Translations under genes and position numbers: made by a program | From: Plectrocnemia conspersa | Taxonomy: Eukaryota; Arthropoda; Insecta; Trichoptera; Polycentropodidae | Direction of reading: 5' to 3' | NCBI GenBank assembly: GCA_009617715.1 | Contig: VTFK01000544.1 | Location: 1-64,000 of the forward strand | DNA: 64,000 nt | In this document: in pieces, positions 1-11,829 of the stretch | Layout of the letters: the number at the start of each line of letters is the position of its first letter | How positions within the stretch are numbered: the stretch's first letter is position 1 | The notes under the pieces: generated by a model | Told to the model about the DNA's origin: nothing | Seen by the model: only the letters and a program-made list of their open reading frames with translations | Databases searched by the model: none

Positions 1-600
1 TACTTGTTTAAGGGGATAAAACACCAGCTTAATACCCTAAAAATCATCAATAATTCCAAAAAACACGTGTTTTTTAATTTAAAACACCTGTTAGAGACCA
101 TACAATTTACCATTTAATACACTAGATATGGAAATATTCGTCTCTTTATGAATACAAAAGTCTAAAAACACGTATTTGTGAATCTAGAACACGTTTGAAA
201 GACCTACAAGTTCAACTATAATTTAAATAATTTTTAAATCTGTAAGGATACTAATACGTGTTTGTGGGGGATAAAACACCAGCTAAATACCTTAAAAATC
301 ATCAATAATTTAAAAAAACACGTGTTTTTTAATCTGAAACACCGGTTAGAGACCATACAATTCACCATCTAATTCACTAGATATGGAAATATTCGTCTCT
401 TTATGAATATAAAAGTCTAAAAACACGTATTTTTTTATCAGACCCAAAAGTTTAACTATAATTTCTGTTAGTACTAAATTTATTTATAAATATTTAGGCC
501 ACAAAGCACGTGTTTGTGGGTCTAACGTAGAAGTTAAAGACCTTGAAAATCAACATTAATTTCACTATCAAAAATATATGTTTTTAATTTAGCTTTATTT
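1..600. repeat. Tandem repeat, ~255-bp unit, with CACGTG palindromes
   Basis: The block starting ggggataaaacaccagct at 12 recurs at 267, a period of 255 bp, and the next ~170 bp match closely. A third, decayed unit runs from about 505 to 560. Each of the first two units holds a perfect 18-bp palindrome, A6-CACGTG-T6 (58-75 and 313-330), plus a weaker aaaacacgtattt copy about 110 bp later. The array probably continues upstream of the window. I see no coding potential. It could be a satellite or the internal repeats of a larger mobile element. Confidence 0.85.
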
Positions 601-1110
601 AAGATTTCCACATGTATACCTATAATGTTGCAACGATGCTTCGCTGCATTTAGACCGCACCTGTCACGGCGTAATGCAGTTTCGATATTCCTGTCAGATT
701 ACGCCCGCCGGATTAGTTATCATAGCCAAAATTTAATGACGCCGGTCGCTTTTGACAAAATTCACACATTCGCAACCAAAGGCCTGACGGTGAATAATTA
801 ATCGGCGAGCTGTCGGGAGCGAGAGAGAAAATTCGTCAAACGTATTGCCGCGTACGTAGGCAATATAATAAAGGGCGCGCAGCATTAGCAAGCGTAGCGA
901 GAAATTGTTCCAAATATCGCCAAAGCATTCCTCAAATGCCACCTCCTTTATTACGCCTTTACATTATTAAACTGTATATGTATACAAGGCGACGAAAAAA
1001 ATATCACCTTGTGTATTACCGGTACACCGTCACGCTGGGGAAAAACTGTAGAACAATTATTCGCGATTTTCCCCCGTCGACATTTTCACGTGCCCATAAA
1101 ATATGCTGAC
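601..1110. other. GC/CpG-richer island, putative conserved noncoding element
   Basis: This stretch is clearly richer in G, C and CpG than its AT-rich flanks and has unique, non-repetitive sequence with several TAATTA/ATTAAT homeodomain-type cores. I see no splice-bounded reading frame. The contrast with the flanks suggests selective constraint, for example an enhancer, but only cross-species alignment would show it. Confidence 0.3.
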
Positions 1111-2460
1111 GTACATCAGTGGTTTTGTAATGCTTTTTTTTAACATATAAGACTTATTTGAAAAATAAACATGTTTATCGTAAATCTGATAATAAAATAC
1201 ATATTAAAAAATTGGGCATATATTTAATCTGACATCACAATCTGATGTGCCTATTACAAAGCTTATTGCTTACGATTGTTATCAAATAAAATTTAATAAA
1301 AATCACAATTATTAATAAAAAACATTTTTTTACATATATTTGTTTATTTACTAATTCACTAAGATGATCTTTTTTACTATAAGGCATAGACGACGTTTCT
1401 GTAAGGATACTAATTTTTGATGATTTTTAAGCAATATATAAAATAATTGCTCCATAAAACGAATTGTTTGTACAGCACTATTGAACATATTAGATGCGAG
1501 TGAGCGGCAGGTAGCGAGCATTGGCCAGAATGTGAACACCCCATGAATAACTCTTAGCAACGAATTATTTTTCAAAGAAAAAATCCGAAAATTTACCTTA
1601 CATAGATGCATAAACAAGTTTAATGTAACAAAGTATTTATTTTAATGCACTCTTGAAATAATACTCGGTTAAATTGCACATAAGTATGACTTTTCAAACT
1701 TCAAGATAATCGCGATTATTTATGTAAACTGACATCACGTTAATATTACTGTATTTTTTTAACTAATTGCGAGTAAATTACCAAACAAATATTTGAAAAG
1801 GTGAAAAACTAAAAATTTTCGGAATGAAATAAAGCAAATCTTATTTATTAAACGTAGACAAACTTTGACACCGCTTCCTGAAATAAACAGGGATGTATTA
1901 TATATTAAAAACCGATTGTTAAATAACAGCATTTTCCACGTGGATTGCTAACAACACGACCGAATTTTAACAGCAAAAAAAAAGTATTGTCCGATAAATT
2001 TTAACATTCACTTGTCAATATAGTATAACACTGCAAACTATTTATTTGGAAACTGTACTTTAATTTGCCTTTAAAAAAAAAAATACATAACCCTATAAGA
2101 AATTAAATTAGTAACAACATCCAGAGATTTACTTATGGTTCTAATTAACATGCTGATAAGCTGCTATAAATAAAAATGCATGTTTTATGGCTAAAAGTAT
2201 AATACCTAAAACTGTGTTTTTTTTTAGTTAACGAAAATTCATCTATAACTAACGAGACTTTATATTTATTACTATCATATTTTATGTATATTAAATCATT
2301 ACCTTTCATAATCTTTTTCATAATGATAATGCATTGTGTATCATAAAAAATACAAAAGCATTATTTTGTATTTTATTACACAAATATTTTACCACATGGT
2401 CAAATAAATAACGTACATATTCTTGCTAGGCTTTAATGTCGGTTTTTATATATTCTTATT
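1111..2460. other. AT-rich intergenic or intronic DNA, no feature seen
   Basis: The sequence is mostly A/T with short poly-A and poly-T runs. Open frames here have no recognisable protein features. Confidence 0.6.
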
Positions 2461-2461
2461 G

Positions 2462-2863
2462 TTTATTTAAAATATCCTCCATAGCTGTTATGCTTGTTGT
2501 GATTACAGATTTCCGAAACGCTGTGCTTCGACAGACTGAAACTAGAATAATTGGGACATCACACAATGGAACCACTGCGGGATTAGACCTATTCAACTGA
2601 TTATAGTATTCAAGCCACTATCTGTTCTGCGGACTGTACACAATAACGCACGCCGCCAAAGTGATATTATTATTTAACATAAATACAATTTAAATTTAAA
2701 AAAAAATAAAAAATAAATGTTCTTCACTAGCTTTAGGTGGTACAAGAGTAATTATGGAAATGATGGCTTGAATGTTAGTTAGTCGGTGTCCGTGTTTTGG
2801 TGATAAAAGTTGCCGAGGCGCTTCTTGAGTTGTCGCGTCCTGGGACGAACAGAACGAAACTTG
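2462..2863 (-). CDS. Possible terminal coding exon plus 3' UTR of an unidentified minus-strand gene
   Basis: Read on the minus strand, a CTAAT branch-point-like motif and the acceptor aacccag (ending at 2864) precede an open stretch, 2863-2779, of 27 codons that ends in TAA. The peptide is basic and hydrophilic (contains VRPRTRQLKKRLGNFYHQ, ends NTDTD) and has GC-rich third positions, unlike the surrounding background. About 310 bp downstream an AATAAA signal lies at 2467-2462. I do not recognise the protein. The exon is short, the pyrimidine tract is weak and no partner exon is visible in the window, so this could be an open stretch inside a noncoding conserved island. Only 2779-2863 would be coding. 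Confidence 0.25.
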
Positions 2864-2900
2864 CTGGGTTCAATTAGCACGTACAACAAGTTAGGGATTG

Positions 2901-3425
2901 GGCTTATAATATACATATATCCTTTAGGTATGCGCCTACATAAAATAATTTATATATGCATACGTATGAATGTTATACTGATGTAAGGTTAATGTTTTCG
3001 GAGTGCAGAAATTTTCCAAGAACAAGTTTTAAAACTTCATATGCATGAGAAATTTTAGATTTTACTCGTTTGTATTTAAATAATTTGTTAGAAAAAAATA
3101 TCTTTAATATAATAAAATTAAATTTCAACCACTACTTTATTTATTGTAAGTGAGATTATGAAAATAGTTTTTTAATGCTAAATTTTAATTTACATGTTAT
3201 AAACCAATGGTTAAAAGATAATAATTTTAAATGCAAAAAAATTATTATCAAATAAAATTTAAAAAAAAACATTTTACATACAATAGCATCAGTATTCAAA
3301 ATCATATAGAACTCAATAAATACCCTTAATCTTTATGCGTCTAACGCACATGAAATGGGCCAATCGACCCAAAAGCTAGACCATTTTGGATTGAGAAAGA
3401 ATGACATTCTACTATAAAATTAAAT
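2901..3425. other. AT-rich DNA, no feature seen
   Basis: Low-complexity A/T sequence without motifs, splice-bounded frames or repeats that I can recognise. Confidence 0.6.
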
Positions 3426-3429
3426 TAAT

Positions 3430-3645
3430 AAATACCACGATTTTCATCCATGAGATCAGGAAATTCTAAATTTTTTTTCTAATAATCGATCGAAATTATA
3501 ATTATTAAATAATTACTAATTTTGGTCTCCCAAAAGACAATAAAAAATTGAAAATACACTAGAGTCCATATTGGATTTGAACCCTGATTTTTCAGGTAAT
3601 AATCACCGATATAAAGCACTCTTCTGTCGTGCAGACTGGTGATAT
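3430..3645 (-). repeat. tRNA-derived SINE, degraded copy 1
   Basis: On the minus strand a tRNA-like head is followed by an AT-rich body. The pol III B-box ggttcaaatcc lies at 3583-3573. The body shares blocks with the better copy at 5406-5680 (the gagatca and the aaattata-attatta-aataattactaatt segments). The A box is worn. This is a relic, not a functional tRNA. Confidence 0.65.
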
Positions 3646-3859
3646 ACAATTAATAATATTTGCTACGTTGCAAATACTTTACTACCAACTAATCAAAATT
3701 GCAATGTTTCTAGATTGGAGAAAAAAATATTTGTACACCTAATAAAAATTATGTTGCGGGATAGTTTTTTTTATATTCTACTTATTTCTAAATGATTGTG
3801 TATGTGTATATGTATTTTTATGGTGTCGTAAATATTTACAGTTATATTCCTGACAAAAA

Positions 3860-4280
3860 GTGTTTAAGTTGCCGAAATCTGCTCGCGTGTGAAACAAACG
3901 ATCGCGTGTCAAATATTATTTAGCTCCGAAAAACTATTAAGCCGGCCCTGGCCAAATGAAATAATTATTTTTGCGTTCGTTAAACATTACTGGCGAAAAA
4001 AATAATAATAATTTATTTCCAGATGATTAAAAAACGAAAATAATCCAAAGCGACCGAGGCGGGCAGCTAGTCACGTTCCGGCGCGAGAAGAATTTGCCGC
4101 TAAACCCCTATGGGAAATTTATATACTCTTCGTTGTCTCGACGGATTATAATTAATCAATGAAAAATATTCTTATTCCCGATTTCTACCCGGTCTAGCCA
4201 TGATCTGAAATTAAAAGCTCGCCGAGGGATACTCGGTAATGATTTAAGCATCCCGTAAACTTTAGGAATGTGTACAAACT
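3860..4280. other. GC-richer island, putative conserved noncoding element
   Basis: This is unique sequence with many CpG dinucleotides (for example around 4055-4100) and several TAAT cores, bounded on both sides by A/T background. No splice-bounded coding frame is visible. A regulatory role is inferred from composition only. Confidence 0.3.
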
Positions 4281-5400
4281 TTGTTGAAGAAAGTTCATTC
4301 AAAGTCTATCTTTATATACATGCACACATAAATACATATTATATACTGTATTTAGAAATATAAAAATATATATTACAATAAATAATATAAAAAATCACAC
4401 TTATTTAAATCAAGACAAAAATACATAAGCTTTATTAAAGAGAAAAAATATTAAATAGATGATCAAATATCTATAAAATATAACGTAAAAAAATAAATAT
4501 TAAATTACTTTATTATATTAAAAAAAATGTCATGTGAATATGTTAAATAATGATTAACTATGTAATAGATAGTATTGGAAAGGACTTGAAAAGAGTTGTT
4601 TGTATCATTGTTAATGATAAATCTCAATTATCTATATTATGGTGGTTTTTCTTCACCAAAAATTTAGCTGACTTTAAAATCGTATGTTATAATAAAATTA
4701 ATTATTATATATTTATTTCGTTTAAGTTGAAGTATTTTAATAATAATTTAATAATAATAAAAGAGACTATTTATAAAAAATATATATTGTTTATAGATGT
4801 TTACATAAAGATAATTAAAAAATGAACTATATCTTAATTGATAGTATATTTATTTAGTATTAAAACAAACGCTATATTTTATAGAACATATTTATGTTAA
4901 AAAACATATTTAAATATATCAGTTTGGGATGTATATATGTATATTCATAATGTTAATTTACAAGAGAACTTTGATATAATTTAACTTTTATATATGATTA
5001 GGAAATATTTATATTTTTAATTTTAATTAACAAGAGATTCTAAATGCAAACATATTTACATCAAATTTTGAGATATGTAAAAAGTATTTAAACAGTTAAT
5101 TTGCGATGTCATATTTATTTACTTTATTAATTTAATAAGAGCTTTTTAATCACGTTATTTCAATAAAATTATACCGAATTATTTTAAAATGTATATACAA
5201 TTTTAGAAAATGTAAAAAATATAATAATAAAACATGTTTAGCATTTTAATTTGCGATATTAGAAAAATAAAAAATAATAATATTTAGTAAAGGTTTATCT
5301 TATATGTATTCGTTTTCCTTATAAAAATTATAATCTTTTCTTTTTCTTTAAACTCTTTTTTTCTTCTTTAAACCTATTTTTTAATACATATAAGATGCTC
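4281..5400. other. AT-rich DNA, no feature seen
   Basis: Very AT-rich. The longest open frame (about 90 codons from 4550) is built of Ile, Lys, Tyr and Asn codons, as expected from composition, and has no domain signature. Confidence 0.6.
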
Positions 5401-5405
5401 TATTA

Positions 5406-5680
5406 GCTCATTATTAGAAAATTTTCAATACAAGATGTATACGATCTAGCTTGATTTGAATTAACCATCACGATATTCAACCGTGAGATTAGAAAAATCT
5501 AGATAAACTTAATCTATGATGATCAATCGGAATTAGTGATTATTATATAAAAATCCCTACTTCTGATCTCTCTGACACGATAGAAATTTCAAAATAAAAA
5601 AAGGTCCGTATTGGATTCGAACCCAGGTCTTCCAGGTCAATAGTCAGAAACTTATACCACTTGTCTACTGTGTTTAATTC
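5406..5680 (-). repeat. tRNA-derived SINE, best copy
   Basis: The tRNA-like head on the minus strand has an A box tagacaagtgg (5667-5657) and a perfect B box ggttcgaatcc (5623-5613), correctly ordered for an internal pol III promoter. An unrelated ~200-bp AT-rich body follows and ends near 5406 in gtattgaaaattttctaat. Related fragments at 3430, 5682, 38345 and 54755 show it is dispersed. The length (~275 bp) and structure fit a tRNA-derived SINE. No clear target duplication is seen. Confidence 0.75.
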
Positions 5681-5681
5681 A

Positions 5682-5820
5682 ATAATCATTATTAGAGAAT
5701 TTTCAATACCTTATATAACCGACCTAGCTTGATTTTAATTGATTATCACGATATTCATCTGTGAGATCAAGTAAATCTAAGAAAACTCAATCTGTAAGAG
5801 TCCTTAAGAATAACCACAAT
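5682..5820 (-). repeat. Headless SINE fragment next to the best copy
   Basis: The stretch begins with attattagagaattttcaatacc and continues through cgacctagcttgattttaat and cacgatattcatctgtgagatca, matching 5406-5520 of the neighbouring SINE in order and orientation. The tRNA head is missing. The two copies abut, so one inserted beside or into the other, or the tail was duplicated. Confidence 0.65.
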
Positions 5821-6880
5821 GCATCCACTAACCGCCTAAATATCTAAATAAAAACAAATTAATACCATCTAACAAATCGTTAAAAAGTTGTGCAATAATT
5901 ATGTTTTTAAAGTTGCTGGTGCCATACAAAAACGAAGTTCTTCCAGAACCTCCAGATTATGTATATTCCCTATCACTAGCTTGATGAAGTGTTTTTCAAA
6001 GTATACTTGTCGATGCGACTCGAGAGATTCATATACCATGAAGAAATTTCATGGAAAATAATAATAGACAATATTTATATGCATTCAAGTAAAGGTATCT
6101 GACAAACTTTTTTGGACCTTTTCTATTAAGATTGATTCATTTACATTATTTGGTGACCACGCACTAAATGACTAATACAGCTCCTCAATTGATTGAATAG
6201 ATTAAATTTATTGAATTGGTTAAGCAAAACAAATTCCAGCATCTTTGAGGCTATAATCTAAAATATGACATCTATATTGGCTACCACTTCTATGCGATGA
6301 AGCACAATGTTATCCATTTTATATTCAAATTTAACGGATGGTTTTGCTTTAAATGGTATCTGTTAGCGGATGACCACGCACATAGATTTTTAACTTTAAA
6401 TTATAGTTATTTACAATCCGCAATGAAATTTATTTATAGGAATACCAAGTCATTGACGAAAATGTTCTGATAAACAAAACCATTGTGATTGCTAACGTCC
6501 CTACAATAATATTATTCCAAAAAAATAATACAATATACTTTTTAATCAATGGACATAAGTATCAATTACTTATGTAAATACACTGAAAATAATTATTTTA
6601 TCCATGCAACATTATGTATAGCAAAATTGCTTTTAATATGTACATAAATATAACATTTTTAAATTGGGTGCAATTTGAAAAGTAACTAACATACCACACA
6701 AGTTTACTATAATTCCACTTATCTAAATCCAGTGTATTATTTCAATACTTACATTGGTAATACCATGTATAAATTATATTTTTTTAACGATAATTTGAGC
6801 TTATGTTTTTAATTGGAAAAATATAGCAATTTTAATTATAACCAATATTTGTGGTCAGTATCTATAGTAGGCGGTGATAC
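5821..6880. other. AT-rich DNA, no feature seen
   Basis: Unique, moderately AT-rich sequence. Both strands lack a convincing coding frame, TIR pair or repeat shared with other parts of the window. Confidence 0.55.
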
Positions 6881-7290
6881 GTACATCTTATGGGTTTTGT
6901 ACGGTGGTGGTGGTGTAAATTAATTAAAACAAAAGTGCAGGGGGGTAATAGAGAACGGAAGCTCGAAACTTAGAGCGGGCACGTGACCTCGATTTTCGTC
7001 TTGGAGTTTTCGAAAGCTGGTTCGTATCGTACTAAGAGGGCGTGGATAACGATGGGAAATTAAAAGCGAAAAACCGTAGGAGCGTGAATTTGATTTGTGG
7101 ACTCGTGATTAATTATCACGGCATCGCGATGAATGCTCATCCCTTAATTGGCGAAAGCTTTGCACCGTCTGTTAAAAGGGGGACGATAATTTGCACATCA
7201 CGTGCCTGACTCGAGCAAATATTGTCTTAACGCGAAACATTAGAATCATTGATTGCTAACGATTCCTTTGACGGATAAGCTCGTTTAAAC
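6881..7290. other. GC-richer island, putative conserved noncoding element
   Basis: Composition shifts sharply from the A/T background to mixed, CpG-containing unique sequence, including a short GGTGGTGGTGG run (6904-6914) and TAATTATCACG and ATTAATTAT cores. No splice-bounded frame is seen. It resembles the other islands of the window. Confidence 0.3.
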
Positions 7291-8300
7291 ATCTGGGTGT
7301 TTATTTGGATATTACTACTTGTAAATAGTCAGTTCCAAGTACCGAGTATGGTTAATATTGGAATAAGACTGTAGTCGTGACACGCATTAATGATAATGCT
7401 AGCTTTTGTAGCTTAAGAAACAATACGTTACTTTATATGTTGTAGTACCAAAATATTTTAAGCTTAATCAATTTTCACGTAATTTTAGAGCCTACATAAT
7501 AAAATAAAAATAGTTTAATTTTTAAATATAGTTATTTATGATCTTAACTGTTAAAGATAGTTTTATCGTTTTACTATTTTATTTACTACTTTATTCTATA
7601 ACCTGTCATATGAACTAAATAATTACTGTTTTACTAATAGTTATACTACTTTCCAATATTTTTTTTTATAAACCTGTCAAATACCTAAAATGCTAATTAC
7701 TACAGGCATAAGCAAGGTCCATACTAACGTAAAAATCCTATTGGTAAACCATGCATGGATTTAGTCACTTAATGAATTCTTTAATAAACCTTTTTTTTTA
7801 TTTTGTAGATGCAAAAAATAGTTTAATGTTTGGGTAGGTACATTGCTTTTTATTTAAAGCTGGTGGCTAATATGTTGTTAATAAAAAAATTATTGACAAT
7901 TTTCATTAATTACTATGCTCATATATACTATTAGAAAAACATGTATTATCCTCTGTCTGTATTCAATTAATACTTACATAGTAAATTCAAAACATAATCA
8001 TTAAATAATACATATATTTGATAATAACCACGCACAAAATCATAAAAAATATTCTAAGATATTCAGATGTATTAACTAGAAAAATCTGTTTCATGACGAT
8101 TTAATATCCCTAAATAAAAATACATCAAACTATTTATAATATGCTTCAAATATTCGCTATATTTCGTAAACATAAATTTATTGAAATTAAATTAAAACCA
8201 TAGTGATCTAACAGAAAATCCCAATGCGTCACGATAGTAAAAAATAATACACAGTATTTTTATAATACACAAAAATATATAATACAAGTATGATAAAAAA
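7291..8300. other. AT-rich DNA, no feature seen
   Basis: Mostly A/T with homopolymer runs. No repeat or coding signature was recognised. Confidence 0.55.
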
Positions 8301-8332
8301 TAATACGTCGTATAAGACGTCGTATATACACC

Positions 8333-8690
8333 TTTTGAGAAGGCCTTTAACATGGTTTGTCATTGATTATTAAAAAAAAATAAGCAGGTGAAATACTCTT
8401 TCGGCAATCGGCCATCATAGCTGGAGAATAACTCAGGCAACTGAAATCAGACCATGTCAAAGGCCTTCTCAAAATCCTATATACGTTAACTTGTATTCCT
8501 GCATCAAGAGATTTCATCTGTATTTTAGTAAAAGACATAAGGTTAGAAACAATGGAACGGGCGAGATTAAACCAATGGTGTTGATCGAACTAAACTTGCC
8601 GAAAATGATTGACGACGTATTCTTGGATAATTATTTTGAATAATTTAGCAAGTGCTGACAACACTGCGACTGATCTATAGATCTTTATGT
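8333..8690 (-). pseudogene. Degraded non-LTR retrotransposon reverse transcriptase fragment (CR1/Daphne-like)
   Basis: On the minus strand, in two or three shifted frames, the order of conserved reverse transcriptase blocks can be read: a SALAKLFKIIIQEYVVNHFR-like stretch, then QHHWFNLARSIVSNLMSFTK (compare the QHGF-RST-NL block), then VNVY and DFEKAFDMV (the catalytic aspartate-bearing block A). Only about 110 residues of the domain remain, with stops and frameshifts, and no endonuclease or YADD block is seen nearby. The family placement rests on the look of the QHGF...STVSNL...DF.KAFD spacing and is tentative. The fragment ends in an inverted repeat (8333-8359 with 8448-8474). Confidence 0.65.
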
Positions 8691-8869
8691 AAAATACAAA
8701 GTATACGTAAATTTTTATATTATGATGCTTAATAAAAAAATCTAGCTTTTATTAAATATAATTAATTACTCATTTGCATATTTTTACAGCATACTTTTTA
8801 TACCATATTTTTTACTAGTAAAATCACAAACAGTCTCTTTATACGTTAAATCGAGGTGAATATTAATTT

Positions 8870-9250
8870 GCCGAAAATACCAGCGTACGCAAGGAACGAA
8901 TTGTGAGAGCAATTTGCGTTGAACGTTAGTCGCGTATGTATGTATATTTTTTCATAAAGGAATAATGTTTATTGAAGCTAGAATAACCTGATTCAGCATC
9001 ATTTGCGGTCGAGTCCGGATTTCGTTTTTTCCGCGCTAAAGGTCACTGATGCAAATAATTTTGCACGGGTTGCGTTCGAACTCGACCCCTATTAGTTATT
9101 GCGATTTCCTTCGAGCATTTCCACCCCACAAAGGGTTCGCGAAAGTTCAGCGAATTATCCCATTAGGCTTGACCAGCGCGACAAATTACGTTACGCAGCC
9201 AGCTTCCTGTGATGCGTAATTTTATATACGAGAGACACGCGTATACGAAA
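8870..9250. other. GC-richer island, putative conserved noncoding element
   Basis: CpG-bearing unique sequence flanked by A/T background. It holds one octamer ATGCAAAT (about 9049). No coding frame with splice signals is visible. Confidence 0.3.
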
Positions 9251-10035
9251 TTCATTATGACAATGAAGGAATATATTATCTGGTATTATGTTAAAAAGGT
9301 ATTATTACATTGTTGTTTCTAGTGGTTTTATATCATTATTTATGTACGGTAAAATTTGGGCTTAATGTAATAGTTAGAATATAAATAAATCTTTTCTATC
9401 CTGCTGTCAAGATAATTTTATTAGTTGGATGGAAAAAATAATAACCTTTGATGGGCGTGTCTTTACTGATAAACTTTACCATTTATTAAATTAAGCTCTT
9501 TCTCTCAGAGCACTATTTACTAATTAAGACAATCATATCAGTTATTATATATTAAGGTATTGATTACTATTGTTTGGTATTGTATTACTTTATATACTAT
9601 TATGTATGACAATGAAAACACGTAATCTGTTAGGTTATAAATATTTTACCATAGATTTTTTTTTTAATTTAATTTTTTATTTCTATATAATTATGAAACT
9701 AAAAAGTTGCAAATTTATTTAAAATCAGTACAAATTACAAGAACGTGTATATATTAATTTTTAACGAAAAGTTAAAATATCAATATTATCTAATTAAGCA
9801 ACCTTGGTTTTTCATAATGTTATTTAGTATATAAATATTTATTAGTTAGTATTTAACCCTGGAATAGCTTAAAAACAATACATAATAAATATTAAATATA
9901 TACTCCTATAATTTTTTTTAGCTAACATTAGCTTAAATATATACCAACAAATCATTTTTAAAGATCACTGTACTTAGTTATATAATTTATAAAATAGTAG
10001 AAAAAAAGGTTTGCTGTATACGACTCTAAATATAA

Positions 10036-10125
10036 TATTATATATTAAATGTAAATACAATAAAAATCAATATAATTTAATATTATATATTAAATGTAAA
10101 TACAATAAAAATCAATAAGGTATTG
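10036..10125. repeat. Direct duplication, 45-bp period
   Basis: The segment starting tattatatattaaatgtaaa at 10036 recurs at 10081 without visible change over at least 37 bp. The lack of divergence suggests a recent local duplication by slippage or unequal exchange. Confidence 0.85.
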
Positions 10126-10973
10126 TCTTACGTTGATAAAATTATGAAAATATTAAATAAAAATATATTTGTTAAATTTAATAGCACGAATATTAATATT
10201 TTTGTACTTTAATATATTTAAAAATATTAGTATCGCATTACAAAAATATTTAATATATAATAAATAGGAACATACTATAGATTTATTATTAGATTAAGAG
10301 ATAATTGAGGGGTTTCTTATACGGAGAAGTAGGTTTATATATTATTATATAACAGTATCCTTAAAATAATTCTTAAGAAGCAAAATTAATCAGGTTTTCT
10401 AAGTAAAATAAAGACACACATTCGTGACATATAACCCAAATTTTGTACTATATTTTATATATATGCTATTTTTTGTTGCTGTATTTTACGATTAGCTTGT
10501 ATAAATAAATACATAATAATACATATTAGTTATAATAAACATAAAATAATACGTGTGTCACACTGTACCATAATTATGTAAAAATATAAATTTATTTTGA
10601 TTGCATAATAAGCAAGATAAAGTCAGCTTTATATTGTATATACGACAAACAATGTGGCACGTATTACGTTATATTTACTTCGAAAATGTAATTTAGAAGA
10701 ATTTTTCATTTAAGTCTTGGTCTGGCAAATGTTATACGTCAAACGTTTGACAGTGGAAAAAGTTGAAATTGAACATAACTCATCTTAAAATTTTTACAAA
10801 ATAGTAAACGTATTTTAAAATTATCTTTCATTTATTAAAATAATAAATATTATTTTTTGCAATCTGTACAGTTATCATTGGAATTGAAAAAGTATATGTT
10901 TATTATAACGTTTTTAAAACGTTAAAATGATCTTTAAAATCGTAGTTAATAAATATTCTTATTAAATTTAGCT

Positions 10974-11007
10974 AGCTCAAATAATTGGACTGACAATTAT
11001 TTGAGCT
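10974..11007. repeat. Perfect inverted repeat, 14-bp arms
   Basis: agctcaaataattg (10974-10987) and caattatttgagct (10994-11007) are exact reverse complements around a 6-base loop, gactga. No flanking coding or termination context is apparent. Confidence 0.85.
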
Positions 11008-11829
11008 GCAAAATAACATGTACTATATTTATTATAACTCATATTTTAAAATATAATTAATTTTAATTAAAATTTAGTAATGTATACAAAACTTAATAAA
11101 CTAGTATAGTAATAAAAAATGGGTCAAAATACAATCAAGAGTAGATTTTGTAACAAGTTTTGTGAGCTATTTCAGATGAGCAACAGATTTCTGTGAGGGA
11201 CAAATATTATGGTTTGAAGTGTAAAGCTACAGCTTTTTTTTTGACAAAAATGTGTTTTGCTATTTAGATCTGTAGGCTATTAAAATTGTGACTGAAAGAA
11301 TAAGGTAAAACTATAATTTTGATGATTTTTGTATCGCATTTTATATATTTTAATAAGCTATAATATTTTTAATTAAATATTTCTTTGCCTATTATTTAAG
11401 TACATTATAGAATAATGTAGCTGTAGTTTTAAAAAAAAAATCTAACTTACTTACTATCAAATTTTAAAAATCTGTAAATCTGTATTTATTCTGAACAACT
11501 AAATAATTATGGGTATGCAATAAAATCAATGTGGAAGATATAATATTAAAAATATTTTTATTTAATTTATTAAAATTATCTAGGATGAATAATTAGCATA
11601 AGGTTATATTATTTTGATTAAAAATCATCTCGAACTAGTAAAAGAAATATAACAAACAAATAAAACGTATCCAATTATAAAAATTAAATTTAAATTTACA
11701 AAATTTAAAACCCCTATATTTTTTATAAATTGATCTAGTGTTGACATTATAATATTATACTACTATATAAAAGGAATTTAATAGTATTAAAACATATAAA
11801 TAAAACTAATCTCTTTGTGTGTACAAACA

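Larger units (their letters stand above)
9251..11820. other. Long AT-rich stretch with small repeats only
   Basis: About 2.5 kb of very AT-rich DNA. Apart from a 45-bp-period direct duplication (10036-10125), a 14-bp perfect palindrome gtcaaacgtttgac near 10738 and a hairpin (10974-11007), I see nothing. Confidence 0.55.

Noticed and set aside
5600..5680. Functional tRNA gene
   Set aside because: Both pol III boxes are present but the acceptor stem does not pair and an AT-rich SINE body follows.
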